A stretch of 64,000 nucleotides of DNA, from contig NZ_OMOQ01000001.1 of NCBI RefSeq assembly GCF_900302475.1, forward strand, positions 1,054,001 through 1,118,000, written 5' to 3'. Each line of letters opens with the position of its first letter. The first letter of the stretch is position 1. Position numbers and translations under genes: made by a program. Positions 54,357-62,475 of the stretch are shown one piece after another. Below the pieces are notes generated by a model. It was given only the letters and a program-made list of their open reading frames with translations, searched no databases and had not been told where the DNA came from. Origin of the DNA: Defluviimonas aquaemixtae. GTDB taxonomy: Bacteria; Pseudomonadota; Alphaproteobacteria; Rhodobacterales; Rhodobacteraceae.

Positions 54357-55064
54357 ATGCTGAGAATTTTCGGCGCGGCTCTGGGCGTCTGGCTCGGGGT
54401 TGCGAGTTTCGCGCTGGCGCAGTCGGGTACGGATAGTCCCGTTGTGGTCGAGCTCTACACGTCACAGGGCTGCTCGTCCTGTCCGCCGGCGGACGCGATT
54501 CTGAAAGGGCTGGCTGCGCGTGAGGACGTAATCGCACTTGGGCTGCATGTCGACTATTGGGACTATATCGGCTGGAAGGACAATTTCGCGGATCCGGCTT
54601 TTTCCAAACGCCAGCGCGCCTATGCGCGCGCGGCGGGCGCCCGCAGCGTCTACACGCCGCAGATGATCGTCGGCGGCAGGGAACACCTTGTCGGATCGCG
54701 CGTGGCCGAACTCGACCGGCTGCTCCGTCGGTACGCAGGACAGAAATCGAATATCGCTCTCTCGATCGCCCGCAAGGGCGATGGGGTCCGGCTGACGGCC
54801 CGTGCCAACGGCGGGCTGCCCGGGGCCGCGATCGTGCAGCTGGTACGCTATCGTCCGATGAGCCGGGTGGAGATTCGGCGCGGAGAGAACGCAGGCCGGG
54901 TGCTTGATTATGCGAATGTCGTCACGACTTGGGCCCGCGTCGCGGAGTGGGACGGGCGGTCGGACCTGTCGCTCGACGTGGCCGCCGAAGGGCCCGAACC
55001 AGTCGTCGTGATCATCCAGCAGGCCGGGCCCGGCCCGATCCTCGCGGCGGCGCGGCTGCGCTGA
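54357..55064 (+). CDS. DUF1223 thioredoxin-like secreted protein
   Basis: A 235-residue protein with signal peptide (MLRIFGAALGVWLGVASFALAQ, cleaved near residue 22). VVVELYTSQGCSSCPPADAILKGLA carries a CXXC thioredoxin-like motif; LHVDYWDYIGWKDNFADPAFSKRQRAYA and GARSVYTPQMIVGG are DUF1223 signatures. AGGA precedes the ATG. A periplasmic thiol role is likely. It diverges from acnA. Confidence 0.88.
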   Translation: MLRIFGAALGVWLGVASFALAQSGTDSPVVVELYTSQGCSSCPPADAILKGLAAREDVIALGLHVDYWDYIGWKDNFADPAFSKRQRAYARAAGARSVYTPQMIVGGREHLVGSRVAELDRLLRRYAGQKSNIALSIARKGDGVRLTARANGGLPGAAIVQLVRYRPMSRVEIRRGENAGRVLDYANVVTTWARVAEWDGRSDLSLDVAAEGPEPVVVIIQQAGPGPILAAARLR

Positions 55065-55070
55065 CGGCGG

Positions 55071-55964
55071 TCAGGAGCTTGCCGGGCCGGGTTTCCAGCG
55101 GCGGTGAATCCAGAACCACTGATCCATATGGGCGCGGACCTGCCCTTCGAGGCTGTCGTTGATGGCCTGGGTCATTGCGCGCGGGTCGCCGTGCGGGATT
55201 AGGTCCTCGACGACGATCTCGAAGTCCAGCCCACCGGGCTTGCGAATGCCGTAGACCGGGATCACGTCCGCGCCGTATTTGAGCGCGAGATCGGCTGCCG
55301 AGGTGGCGGTGAGTGCGCGCTGGCCCATGAATTGTAGCGCCGCGCCGTGCCGCATGTGCTGGTCGAGGAGGATGCCAAGCATGCCGCCCGATTTCAGGAA
55401 GCGCAGCATCTGCCCCATCCCCTCGCGCCCACGCGGGAAGAGCGGTGTGCTGATGAGCGCCATCGCGTCGAGATAGTGGGCGTTGAAGAGCGGGTTCTTC
55501 ATCGGCCGGTAAAGTCCGCCGAGCCGGAAGCCCCGAGCCATGAACACGGCGCGCGCGGCGTTGAAGTTGCCGAAATGGCCGGTCACGACGATCACAGGGC
55601 GGCCGGCACGATGCGCCCCTTCGAGCGCGGCCACGCCGGGCCCGGTGAACGGCAGGTCCCGGACCCGCTTGACGAATTCGCGCCCCGAATACATCTCGAT
55701 CATCGTGCGCCCGACATTGTCCGGCACCGCGCGGACGAGGCGGGCGACCTCGCTCTCGGGCATGTCGGGAAAGGTCAGTGCGAGGTTGTCGCGGATGCGC
55801 ATGCGCCAGCCCGCGAGGGGTGCCACGAGCCGCGAGACGACCCAGCCGGCCATCGGAACGCGCCGCTCGTAGGGCAGCGCGCGGGCGAGCGCCAGAAGGC
55901 CGCGGAAGGCCGCGTCCGTCACGCGGTGCCTCAGCGTGGGATGCGGTTCGTCCGGTGCCTTCAT
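55071..55964 (-). CDS. LpxL/HtrB-like lysophospholipid/lipid A acyltransferase
   Basis: A 297-residue acyltransferase. The N-terminus TDAAFRGLLALARALPYERRV and RIRDNLALTFPDMPESE match the LpxL/HtrB family, as do MIEMYSGREF and LYRPMKNPLFNAHYLDAMAL. The usual catalytic H-x4-D/E motif reads VVTGHFGNFNAARAV, with Asn where Asp/Glu is expected. GILLDQHMRHGAALQFMGQRALTATSAADLALKYGADVIPVY follows. It probably acylates lipid A or an ornithine/lysophospholipid; the Asn is noted separately. Confidence 0.8.
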   Translation of the reverse strand: MKAPDEPHPTLRHRVTDAAFRGLLALARALPYERRVPMAGWVVSRLVAPLAGWRMRIRDNLALTFPDMPESEVARLVRAVPDNVGRTMIEMYSGREFVKRVRDLPFTGPGVAALEGAHRAGRPVIVVTGHFGNFNAARAVFMARGFRLGGLYRPMKNPLFNAHYLDAMALISTPLFPRGREGMGQMLRFLKSGGMLGILLDQHMRHGAALQFMGQRALTATSAADLALKYGADVIPVYGIRKPGGLDFEIVVEDLIPHGDPRAMTQAINDSLEGQVRAHMDQWFWIHRRWKPGPASS

Positions 55965-56087
55965 CTCGGGAAGTCTCTCCGCCGCGGTCTGTCCAGCCCC
56001 GGGGCCGGAAGGCGCCGGTCATCAGGGGGCAGACATAGGCCGACCCGCCCGCGCGCACAAGCCGTCTCACGAGGGCGGCGGCGTCGC

Positions 56088-57176
56088 TTAGTCCTCCTCT
56101 CCGGCCGCGATCAGCGTCAGTTCTCCGCTCGCTTCGAGCGCGCGAAGGGAGGTGACAATAGCGTTCATGGCCGCGTCGGCATCCTTTTCCTTCACAGTGC
56201 CGCGTTCGCTGACCTCTTCCCTGAGCGAGGCGGCCATGCGGCCCGAAAGGTTCTCTAGGATGAACTCCGCCGCCTTCGCTTCGGCCTCGCCCGAAGCGCC
56301 GGCGAGCGCGGTCACAAGCGTCGCCTGATCGACGCCACGGATGACCTTGGAGATGTCGCGGCCGACGATCCGATCGGGAATGTCGGCGAAGGTGAAAATG
56401 GCCTTGCGGACCTGGCGCGCGAAGGCCTCGTCGGTCTCGCTCAGGCCGAGAAGCACGTCGTCGCGCGTCGGTGCCGCCACGACGTTCAAGATCGCTCCGA
56501 CGCGTTCGAACGGGTCCGAGTCGAACGCACGGACGGGCTGCGCCTCCAGTTGGGAGATGAGCGACAGACCGATCTGGCGGACGGTCTCAGGGTCGATGTT
56601 TCCCGTGCGGCTGACGGCATAGGCTATCCGGCGCGCACGGTCGCCGGGGAGTTTGCCCAAAAGCTCGGCCGCGCGCGGCACGGCGAGCTTCGACAGCATC
56701 ACCGCGCAGACCTCGACACTTTCCTCGGTCAGCACGGGCAAAAGCTTTTCGGGGTCAAGCGCGGCAATGCGGTCCCATGGGTCGGCCTTGGCCGAGGCAC
56801 CGGCGAGGCGGCGGAGCCTGCTGGCCGCGGTCGGCGAGATGTGCCCGTCGAGCATCCGGAGCGCGCCGTCGATGCCGCCGGGGAACGAAAGCCCGACCGA
56901 TTCTAGCAAGGTCAGGAACTCCTCCACGACCGCGCGCAGTGTGAACCGGTCGACGCTGCGCATCGAGCCGATCTGCTCGGTGAGCGCCGCCTGCATGTGG
57001 TCGGGCAGGGCCTGAAGGGGCAGGGTGCTGCCTTCGGAGAGGAGAAGCCGCACGATGATCGCGGCTTTCTGCCGGCCGCTGAGATCGGCCACGCCAGGCG
57101 CGGCGACGGGCCGGGCCGCGAGCGAAGATGAAGAAGATGGGTCGCCCCTGCGGTTCAGGGGCGCAAGCGCGGTCAT
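56088..57176 (-). CDS. fliG: Flagellar motor switch protein FliG-like
   Basis: A 362-residue FliG protein. The start shows LSGRQKAAIIVRLLLSEG, the N-terminal FliG motif; the middle and C-terminal ARM-like domains contain AELLGKLPGDRARRIAYAVSR and FTFADIPDRIVGRDISKVIRGVDQATLVTALAGASGEA, typical of FliG C-domain. In a standard flagellum FliG is the rotor subunit that contacts the stator. No other flagellar gene is near, as is normal for some Rhodobacterales. Confidence 0.87.
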   Translation of the reverse strand: MTALAPLNRRGDPSSSSSLAARPVAAPGVADLSGRQKAAIIVRLLLSEGSTLPLQALPDHMQAALTEQIGSMRSVDRFTLRAVVEEFLTLLESVGLSFPGGIDGALRMLDGHISPTAASRLRRLAGASAKADPWDRIAALDPEKLLPVLTEESVEVCAVMLSKLAVPRAAELLGKLPGDRARRIAYAVSRTGNIDPETVRQIGLSLISQLEAQPVRAFDSDPFERVGAILNVVAAPTRDDVLLGLSETDEAFARQVRKAIFTFADIPDRIVGRDISKVIRGVDQATLVTALAGASGEAEAKAAEFILENLSGRMAASLREEVSERGTVKEKDADAAMNAIVTSLRALEASGELTLIAAGEED

Positions 57177-57272
57177 CGATGCGAACCTCTCACGGACAGG
57201 AGTCCGGTGCAGGCTCGCAGACGAGCGTTAAGGGCTGGTTACACCCAGCCCGTCCCTCGAAACGGCGCGCGG

Positions 57273-57431
57273 TCAGCTTCCGACGGTCACGCAGGTGCGC
57301 GTCTCGGCGTCCCAGGTCTGACCCTCGGCGCAGCTGATCTGCGCCTGCCGGTCGTGGCCCGTGCAAGTGGCATAGGCGACGGCCGGCGCAAGGCCAGCGG
57401 CGAGGGCGAACGCGGCGAGAAGGGTTTTCAT
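57273..57431 (-). CDS. Small secreted Cys-containing protein
   Basis: A 52-residue precursor: signal peptide MKTLLAAFALAAGLAPAVAYA, then a roughly 31-residue mature part TCTGHDRQAQISCAEGQTWDAETRTCV with three Cys. GQ-x-WD-x-x-TRTCV resembles chitin-binding peritrophin-type repeats. An upstream ATG would add two residues. It lies between purB and fliG on the same strand. Function unknown. Confidence 0.65.
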   Translation of the reverse strand: MKTLLAAFALAAGLAPAVAYATCTGHDRQAQISCAEGQTWDAETRTCVTVGS

Positions 57432-57540
57432 GTGCATGGTCCTCCTGGCTGTCGTCGGCATAGTGCCAGCCGAGGTGACGTTGCGGCAAGCCTTTCCTGT
57501 GCGGCGGGCGGAGCGTTCACGTATTCGTGTGCGTTCGGGC

Positions 57541-58845
57541 TCAGTCGCCAAAGACCCGCGCGAAGATCGTATCGACGTGCTTGGTGTGATAGCCGAGGTC
57601 GAACTTCTCTTCGATCTCAGCCGGGGCAAGCGCGGCGGTGACCTCGGGGTCGGCCAGAAGCTCTTCCTTGAAGTCGCGGCCCTCTTCCCAGACCTTCATC
57701 GCGTTCCGCTGGACGAGCCGGTAGGCATCCTCGCGGCTGACGCCGGCCTGCGTGAGCGCGAGAAGAACACGCTGCGACATTACGAGGCCTCTGAACTTGT
57801 TCATGTTTTTCAACATGTTCTCAGGATAGACGACGAGCTTCTCGATCACGCCCGCGAGCCGGTTCAGCGCGAAATCGAGCGTGATCGTCGCGTCCGGCGC
57901 GATACCCCGTTCGACGGAGGAGTGCGAAATATCGCGCTCGTGCCAGAGCGCCACGTTCTCCATCGCCGGGATCACCGCCATGCGCACGAGGCGGGCGAGG
58001 CCGGTGAGGTTTTCGGTGAGCACGGGATTGCGCTTGTGTGGCATCGCCGAGGAGCCCTTCTGGCCCTTCGAGAAGAATTCCTCCGCCTCCAGCACCTCGG
58101 TGCGCTGCATGTGGCGGATCTCGGTCGCGATGTTCTCGATGCTGCTGGCGATGACGCCGAGCGTGGCGAAGAACATCGCGTGGCGGTCGCGGGGGATCAC
58201 CTGGGTCGAGATCGGTTCGGGGCGCAGGCCCATTTTCTCGCAGACATGCGCCTCGACCGCGGGGTCGATATTCGCGAAGGTGCCGACCGCCCCGGAGATC
58301 GCCCCGGTGCCGATCTCGGCGCGGGCATATTGCAGCCGCGCCTTGCCGCGCTTCATCTCGGCGTAGAAGCGCGCGAAGGTGAGGCCCATCGTCGTCGGCT
58401 CGGCATGGATGCCGTGGCTGCGGCCGATGCGGATCGTATCCTTGTGCTCAAGCGCGCGCGTCTTCAACGCGGCGAGCACGCGGTCCATGTCGGCCAGAAG
58501 GATGTCGGCGGCGCGGACGAGCTGGACGTTCAGCGTCGTGTCGAGGACGTCCGACGAGGTCATGCCCTGATGGACGAAGCGGGCGTCCTCGGATCCGATA
58601 TGTTCGGCGAGATGGGTCAGGAAGGCGATGACGTCGTGCTTCGTCACCGCCTCGATCTCGTCGATGCGCGCGACGTCGAACTCCACGTCCCCGGCCTTCC
58701 ATACAGCCTCGGCGTTCGCTTTCGGGATCACCCCCAGCGCGGCCTGCGCGTCGCAGGCATGGGCCTCGATCTCGTACCAGATGCGGAACTTTGTGGCCGG
58801 CTCCCAGATGGCGACCATTTCGGGGCGGGAATAGCGGGGGATCAT
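57541..58845 (-). CDS. purB: Adenylosuccinate lyase
   Basis: A 434-residue fumarase/aspartase superfamily lyase acting twice in purine synthesis (SAICAR and adenylosuccinate cleavage). The family signature GSSAMPHKRNPVLTENLTGLAR is present; GRSHGIHAEPTTMGL has the catalytic His and MTSSDVLDT the substrate-binding Ser/Asp. ATG at 58845 (MIPRYSRPEMVAIW) is the standard start. The upstream open frame on this strand is not coding. Confidence 0.96.
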   Translation of the reverse strand: MIPRYSRPEMVAIWEPATKFRIWYEIEAHACDAQAALGVIPKANAEAVWKAGDVEFDVARIDEIEAVTKHDVIAFLTHLAEHIGSEDARFVHQGMTSSDVLDTTLNVQLVRAADILLADMDRVLAALKTRALEHKDTIRIGRSHGIHAEPTTMGLTFARFYAEMKRGKARLQYARAEIGTGAISGAVGTFANIDPAVEAHVCEKMGLRPEPISTQVIPRDRHAMFFATLGVIASSIENIATEIRHMQRTEVLEAEEFFSKGQKGSSAMPHKRNPVLTENLTGLARLVRMAVIPAMENVALWHERDISHSSVERGIAPDATITLDFALNRLAGVIEKLVVYPENMLKNMNKFRGLVMSQRVLLALTQAGVSREDAYRLVQRNAMKVWEEGRDFKEELLADPEVTAALAPAEIEEKFDLGYHTKHVDTIFARVFGD

Positions 58846-58923
58846 CCGGGGGCCTTTCCGTTTGAGGGGCGTGCGGGCGTGTCCTAGACTGGGCCGGGAC
58901 GGGTGGCAAGAAGGGGAAGGCCG

Positions 58924-59277
58924 ATGCGGCGATGGGCCATGGTCTGCGGCCTCATTGCGGGACTGGCCGGGCCAGTCGCGGCGGAGGACTGGCAGGCGCT
59001 GGACGCCGCCGCGATCCTTCAGGCGCTCACCGGCCGCAGCCTCGCCTATGAGGACGGCGCGCGCCAGGACTTCCGCGACGGCGGCGGGACGACCTACCGA
59101 GCGGGCGCGGGTGAAAGCGAGGGGCGCTGGCGGGCGGAAAGCGGCCGGTACTGTTCGGTCTGGCCGCCGTCGGAGAGATGGAGTTGCTATGCGCTTGAGC
59201 GCGACACGGAAACCGGGCGGTTGCGCTTCGTGGGCAGCGCCGGAGATATCACGGTGGGAGCTTATCAAGAAAAATGA
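58924..59277 (+). CDS. Secreted hypothetical protein
   Basis: A 117-residue protein with signal peptide MRRWAMVCGLIAGLAGPVAA. The mature part has WQALDAAAILQALTGRSLAYEDGARQDFRDGGGTTYRAG and two Cys (RYCSVWPPSERWSCYALE) that could form a disulphide. Proteins of this plan are common in the order and have no known role. Its stop overlaps the DUF6314 start (ATGA). Confidence 0.75.
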   Translation: MRRWAMVCGLIAGLAGPVAAEDWQALDAAAILQALTGRSLAYEDGARQDFRDGGGTTYRAGAGESEGRWRAESGRYCSVWPPSERWSCYALERDTETGRLRFVGSAGDITVGAYQEK

Positions 59278-59702
59278 GATTTTCTCCGCAACTTGCTGAT
59301 TTTGAAGGTTTATGGCAACTAAGGCGTGTGATACAGGACCGGATGGGCAAGACCGAGGGGCGGTTCGAGGGCCGGGCCGTGTTCCGCCCCGCGCCGGTCG
59401 GGTTGCACTATCACGAGGAAGGCCATCTGAAGCTTGGGCCAGGCCCCGAGATGAAGGCGGTTCGCGACTACCTTTGGCGTGAGGCCGACGGGCGCATCGC
59501 GGTCGACTATGGCGACGGGCAGCCGTTTCACGACTTCGATCCCGTCGAGCCGGAAGCGCGGCATCGTTGCGCCCCTGACGAGTACCGGGTGCGCTACGAT
59601 TTCAGCGGCTGGCCCAACTGGAGCGCCGTCTGGGTCGTCTCTGGGCCGCGCAAGGACTACACGATGATCAGCCGCTATTCGCGCGAGAGCGACGCGGGAT
59701 AG
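59274..59702 (+). CDS. DUF6314 family protein
   Basis: A 142-residue cytosolic protein. FEGLWQLRRVIQDRMGKTEGRFEGRAVF and GLHYHEEGHLKLG, then PFHDFDPVEPEARHRCAPDEYRVRYDFSGWPNWSAVWVVSGPRKDYTMISRY, match DUF6314, a lipocalin-like beta barrel found in alphaproteobacteria. No function is established. It is coupled to the secreted protein upstream. Confidence 0.82.
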   Translation: MRFSPQLADFEGLWQLRRVIQDRMGKTEGRFEGRAVFRPAPVGLHYHEEGHLKLGPGPEMKAVRDYLWREADGRIAVDYGDGQPFHDFDPVEPEARHRCAPDEYRVRYDFSGWPNWSAVWVVSGPRKDYTMISRYSRESDAG

Positions 59703-59751
59703 AATAATGCGGACGGCGCGCTGCCGCGCCGCCCGCGAATTGCGGCTTGGC

Positions 59752-60588
59752 CTATCCCTCATAGTCCGGCAACGGTGGCAGGGTGCGCAGGTAGAGGATG
59801 ATCGCTGCGAGATCGTCTTCAGTCATCTTCGCGAGGAACGGGTAGGGCATCGGCGGCATCATCTGCGATCCATCCGGACGCATCCCCTTGGTGATCATTG
59901 TTGCAAGTTCGTCGTCGCTGTAGCCTGCGAGGCCATCGACATGTGTCGTGAGGTTCGACGAGACGGAAACGCCCCAGGGCCCCGGTATGGCGAACCCGCC
60001 CTGACCGAGCGCGGTGTCCAGCATCGGGCCCTCGGGTCCCATGGGCGTGTGGCATTCCATGCAATGCGCAACGGGTCCGGCGAGGTAGGCGCCATATTCG
60101 ACCGTGACGCCCGCGGGGATATCCGCGACGTGGTCGATCTTTGGCCCGTGATCGGGCGGCAGCGGGATATTGTAGATGCTTTCCGGCACCTCGTTCTCGA
60201 CCGCCGGAATCGTGCGAAGATAGGCCACGATCGACATCACGTCGTCGTCGCTGAGCCCGCGATACATCGCGAATGGCATCGGCGGCCCGATGAGCGATCC
60301 GTCGGGGCGAAGACCCTCGCGGATCGCGCGGGCGAACTCCTCGTCGGTCCAGTCCGCGACCCGCCCAGCGGGCGTGATGTTCGCCGAATAGGCGGTGAAT
60401 TCGGGTACTTCCAGAACCAGGCGACCGCTGAGTTCCTTGCCGGGGGTGAACCCGTCGGGACCGAGCGGGCTGTGGCAATTTCCGCAGCCGGCAGGTCCGG
60501 TCACGAGGTAACTGCCGCGCTCCACTGAAGGTTCGGCGGCAGCGGCGCCCGCCGCCAGTCCGGCGGCGATGGCAAGCAACGCTTTCAT
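59752..60588 (-). CDS. Di-haem c-type cytochrome
   Basis: A 278-residue periplasmic protein. The signal peptide is MKALLAIAAGLAAGAAAA. Two haem c motifs are visible, GCGNCHSP and HCMECHTP, each followed by a distal Met-containing segment (GPPMPFAMYRGLSDDDVMSIVAYLRT and MMPPMPYPFLAKMTEDDLAAIILYLRT), so two cytochrome c domains in tandem. It resembles the cytochrome subunits of membrane alcohol/aldehyde dehydrogenases but has no catalytic partner here. It depends on the ccm genes. Confidence 0.9.
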   Translation of the reverse strand: MKALLAIAAGLAAGAAAAEPSVERGSYLVTGPAGCGNCHSPLGPDGFTPGKELSGRLVLEVPEFTAYSANITPAGRVADWTDEEFARAIREGLRPDGSLIGPPMPFAMYRGLSDDDVMSIVAYLRTIPAVENEVPESIYNIPLPPDHGPKIDHVADIPAGVTVEYGAYLAGPVAHCMECHTPMGPEGPMLDTALGQGGFAIPGPWGVSVSSNLTTHVDGLAGYSDDELATMITKGMRPDGSQMMPPMPYPFLAKMTEDDLAAIILYLRTLPPLPDYEG

Positions 60589-60789
60589 GTGATGTCCCTC
60601 CCATTCAGACCGCGCCTGAACGTTCGCGCGGAAGTCCCCATGGTAGCACGGTTTTTGCCGCCAGAGATTTGCGATGTGCGGGGGAAGCCGGCCCGGGTGC
60701 CGAACTTTCACGGGCCGCAATCCGCGCAGATTGCATCAGCGCGGAAGGACATAGCCCTGCGGTGGCGCTGCGCGCCGGGGCGGCGCGAC

Positions 60790-62007
60790 TCAGTCGGCGA
60801 GTCGCGTTTCAATGTGTGAGGCGCTTTCGAGGGTCCGGTGAACCGGGCACTTGTCGGCGATTTCGAGAAGTTTCGCGCGCTGTTCCTCGTCGAGATCGCC
60901 TTCGAGCGTGATCTCGCGCTTGAAGACGTCGATCTTCGCGCCCTTTTCGCAGTCCGCGCAGTCCTCGGCATGGACCTTGTCGTGGCTCACGTCGACCCGG
61001 ACATGGGTGAGCGGCCATTTCTTCCGCCGCGCATACATGCGGATCGTCATCGAGGTGCAGGCGCCGAGTCCGGCCGCGAGGAAGCCGTAGGGCGTCATGC
61101 CGCGATCGGTGCCGCCGTAATCCGTGGGCTCATCGGCAAGCGCGTGGTGCTTCGGCCCGTGATTGACGTTCTGGAGGAAGCCGTCTGGATCGGCCTCGGA
61201 CACGCGGACGATGCCCTCAGGCGCGCCTTTCGGCGGCTCCGGCGCCTTCAGGTCGAGATAGCGGGCCGACCAGGCGGCGATCACCTCGGCGGCGTAGTCG
61301 GCATCGGCGGGGTCAGAGATCAGATGATCGGCGCCGTCGAGGGTGACGAAGCTTTTCGGGTGCTTCGCCGCCTTGAAGATCTCGCCCGCGTTCTCGATGC
61401 CGACGATCGCGTCGCGCGGGGCGTGGAGGATGAGAAGCGCACGTTTGAGGCTGGCGATGGGGCCGGACAACTCTTCGGCCGCGACCTCGCGGACGAAGTC
61501 GCGGCCGATGCGGATAGGGCGGCCGCCAAGATCGACCTCGGCCTCGCCCTCTTCCTCGATCCGGTCGAGCGCGTCGGCGAAGTTGTGGGTGACGTGGCCG
61601 GGATCGTAGGGCGCGCCGATCGTGACGACGGCCCGGACGCTTTCGATCTGGCCGGCAGCCTTCAGCACGGCCGCGCCACCGAGCGAATGGCCGATCAGGA
61701 GCGACGGCGCCATGCCACGATCCGTGAGATAGGACGCTGCGGCTTCCAGATCCGAGACGTTCGACAGGAAGCCGGTTTCGGCGAACTTGCCGCCGGACTG
61801 GCCGAGCCCGGTGAAGTCGAACCTGAGGACGGCGATGCCCATTGCAGCGAGCGCGCCCGCGATCCGGCGCGCGGCGACCACGTCCTTGCCGCAGGTGAAG
61901 CAATGCGCAAAGAGTGCCGTGGCGAGACGCTCGCCTTCAGGCAGGTCGAGCCGCGCCGCAAGCTCGGCGCCGGAATGTCCGGGGAAGGTGATCCGTTCGG
62001 TCGCCAT
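60790..62007 (-). CDS. Alpha/beta hydrolase fused to an OsmC domain
   Basis: A 405-residue two-domain protein. Residues 1 to about 250 are an alpha/beta hydrolase: oxyanion segment LFAHCFTCGKDV, nucleophile elbow LIGHSLGGAAV, late Asp (APRDAIVG) and His (GADHLISD). Residues about 265-400 are an OsmC/Ohr domain with redox Cys in GLGACTSMTIRMYARRK and DKCPVHRTLE. The fusion is known in many bacteria; it is thought to detoxify organic peroxides or esters, but its substrate is not established. Confidence 0.92.
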   Translation of the reverse strand: MATERITFPGHSGAELAARLDLPEGERLATALFAHCFTCGKDVVAARRIAGALAAMGIAVLRFDFTGLGQSGGKFAETGFLSNVSDLEAAASYLTDRGMAPSLLIGHSLGGAAVLKAAGQIESVRAVVTIGAPYDPGHVTHNFADALDRIEEEGEAEVDLGGRPIRIGRDFVREVAAEELSGPIASLKRALLILHAPRDAIVGIENAGEIFKAAKHPKSFVTLDGADHLISDPADADYAAEVIAAWSARYLDLKAPEPPKGAPEGIVRVSEADPDGFLQNVNHGPKHHALADEPTDYGGTDRGMTPYGFLAAGLGACTSMTIRMYARRKKWPLTHVRVDVSHDKVHAEDCADCEKGAKIDVFKREITLEGDLDEEQRAKLLEIADKCPVHRTLESASHIETRLAD

Positions 62008-62127
62008 GTCCGTCTCCTCTGATCGCTGACGGCTGAAGACTGCGGGCGAAGCGGCTTCGCGGCAAGGGAGCAGGGCAGGGCGTCACAGACAGGTGAGCGG
62101 ATGTCATGTTCGGCGGCGTAGGCGGTT

Positions 62128-62175
62128 CATCATGAAGCATGATGTACTCGATCAAATACATTCGTTTTCATGATG
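62128..62175. promoter_or_regulatory. Triple CATGATG motif between hydrolase-OsmC and the small plus-strand gene
   Basis: CATCATG-AAG-CATGATG (62128-62144) is a perfect 7+7 inverted repeat; a third CATGATG lies at 62169-62175. It sits about 120 bases before the hydrolase-OsmC start and 55-100 before the small gene at 62229. It could be an operator for an OhrR/MarR-like regulator. Confidence 0.45.
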
Positions 62176-62228
62176 GTGTCAGCTCGGGTAGATTGCGGAT
62201 GATGATTTAGTCACGCTGGAGAAAACCG

Positions 62229-62441
62229 ATGACCTGCACAGATTGCCTCGAAAGCCGCCGCCCCACCGTGTCGAGCCATCGACGCGACAGGGCTGTCGGA
62301 GCCGTCGTCCTCGTCCTTCTCGGGACGTTCGCTCTGTTCGCCTCAGGCGCTGACGCGCCGCTGCCGACCGACCGCGCCGCCCAGGCGGCGGCGGTCGAGG
62401 ACTGGCACGGCAATGTCAGGCGGTCGCACTGGACGCCGTAG
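62229..62441 (+). CDS. Small putative membrane protein with N-terminal CXXC
   Basis: A 70-residue protein starting MTCTDCLESRRP, with one membrane segment (RAVGAVVLVLLGTFALFASGADAP, about 21-44) and a polar tail. GGAGAA precedes the ATG at a good distance. No homologue is recognised. The inverted repeat after its stop and codon use like the neighbours make it plausible but unproven. Confidence 0.55.
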   Translation: MTCTDCLESRRPTVSSHRRDRAVGAVVLVLLGTFALFASGADAPLPTDRAAQAAAVEDWHGNVRRSHWTP

Positions 62442-62453
62442 GCGCCCGCCGGC

Positions 62454-62475
62454 GGGGCTGGCTCAGGCCAGCCCC
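62454..62475. terminator. Perfect 9-bp hairpin shared by two convergent genes
   Basis: GGGGCTGGC (62454-62462), loop TCAG, GCCAGCCCC (62467-62475). It includes the stop codon of dddP and is 13 bases after the stop of the small gene at 62229, so it could terminate both. Confidence 0.6.
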
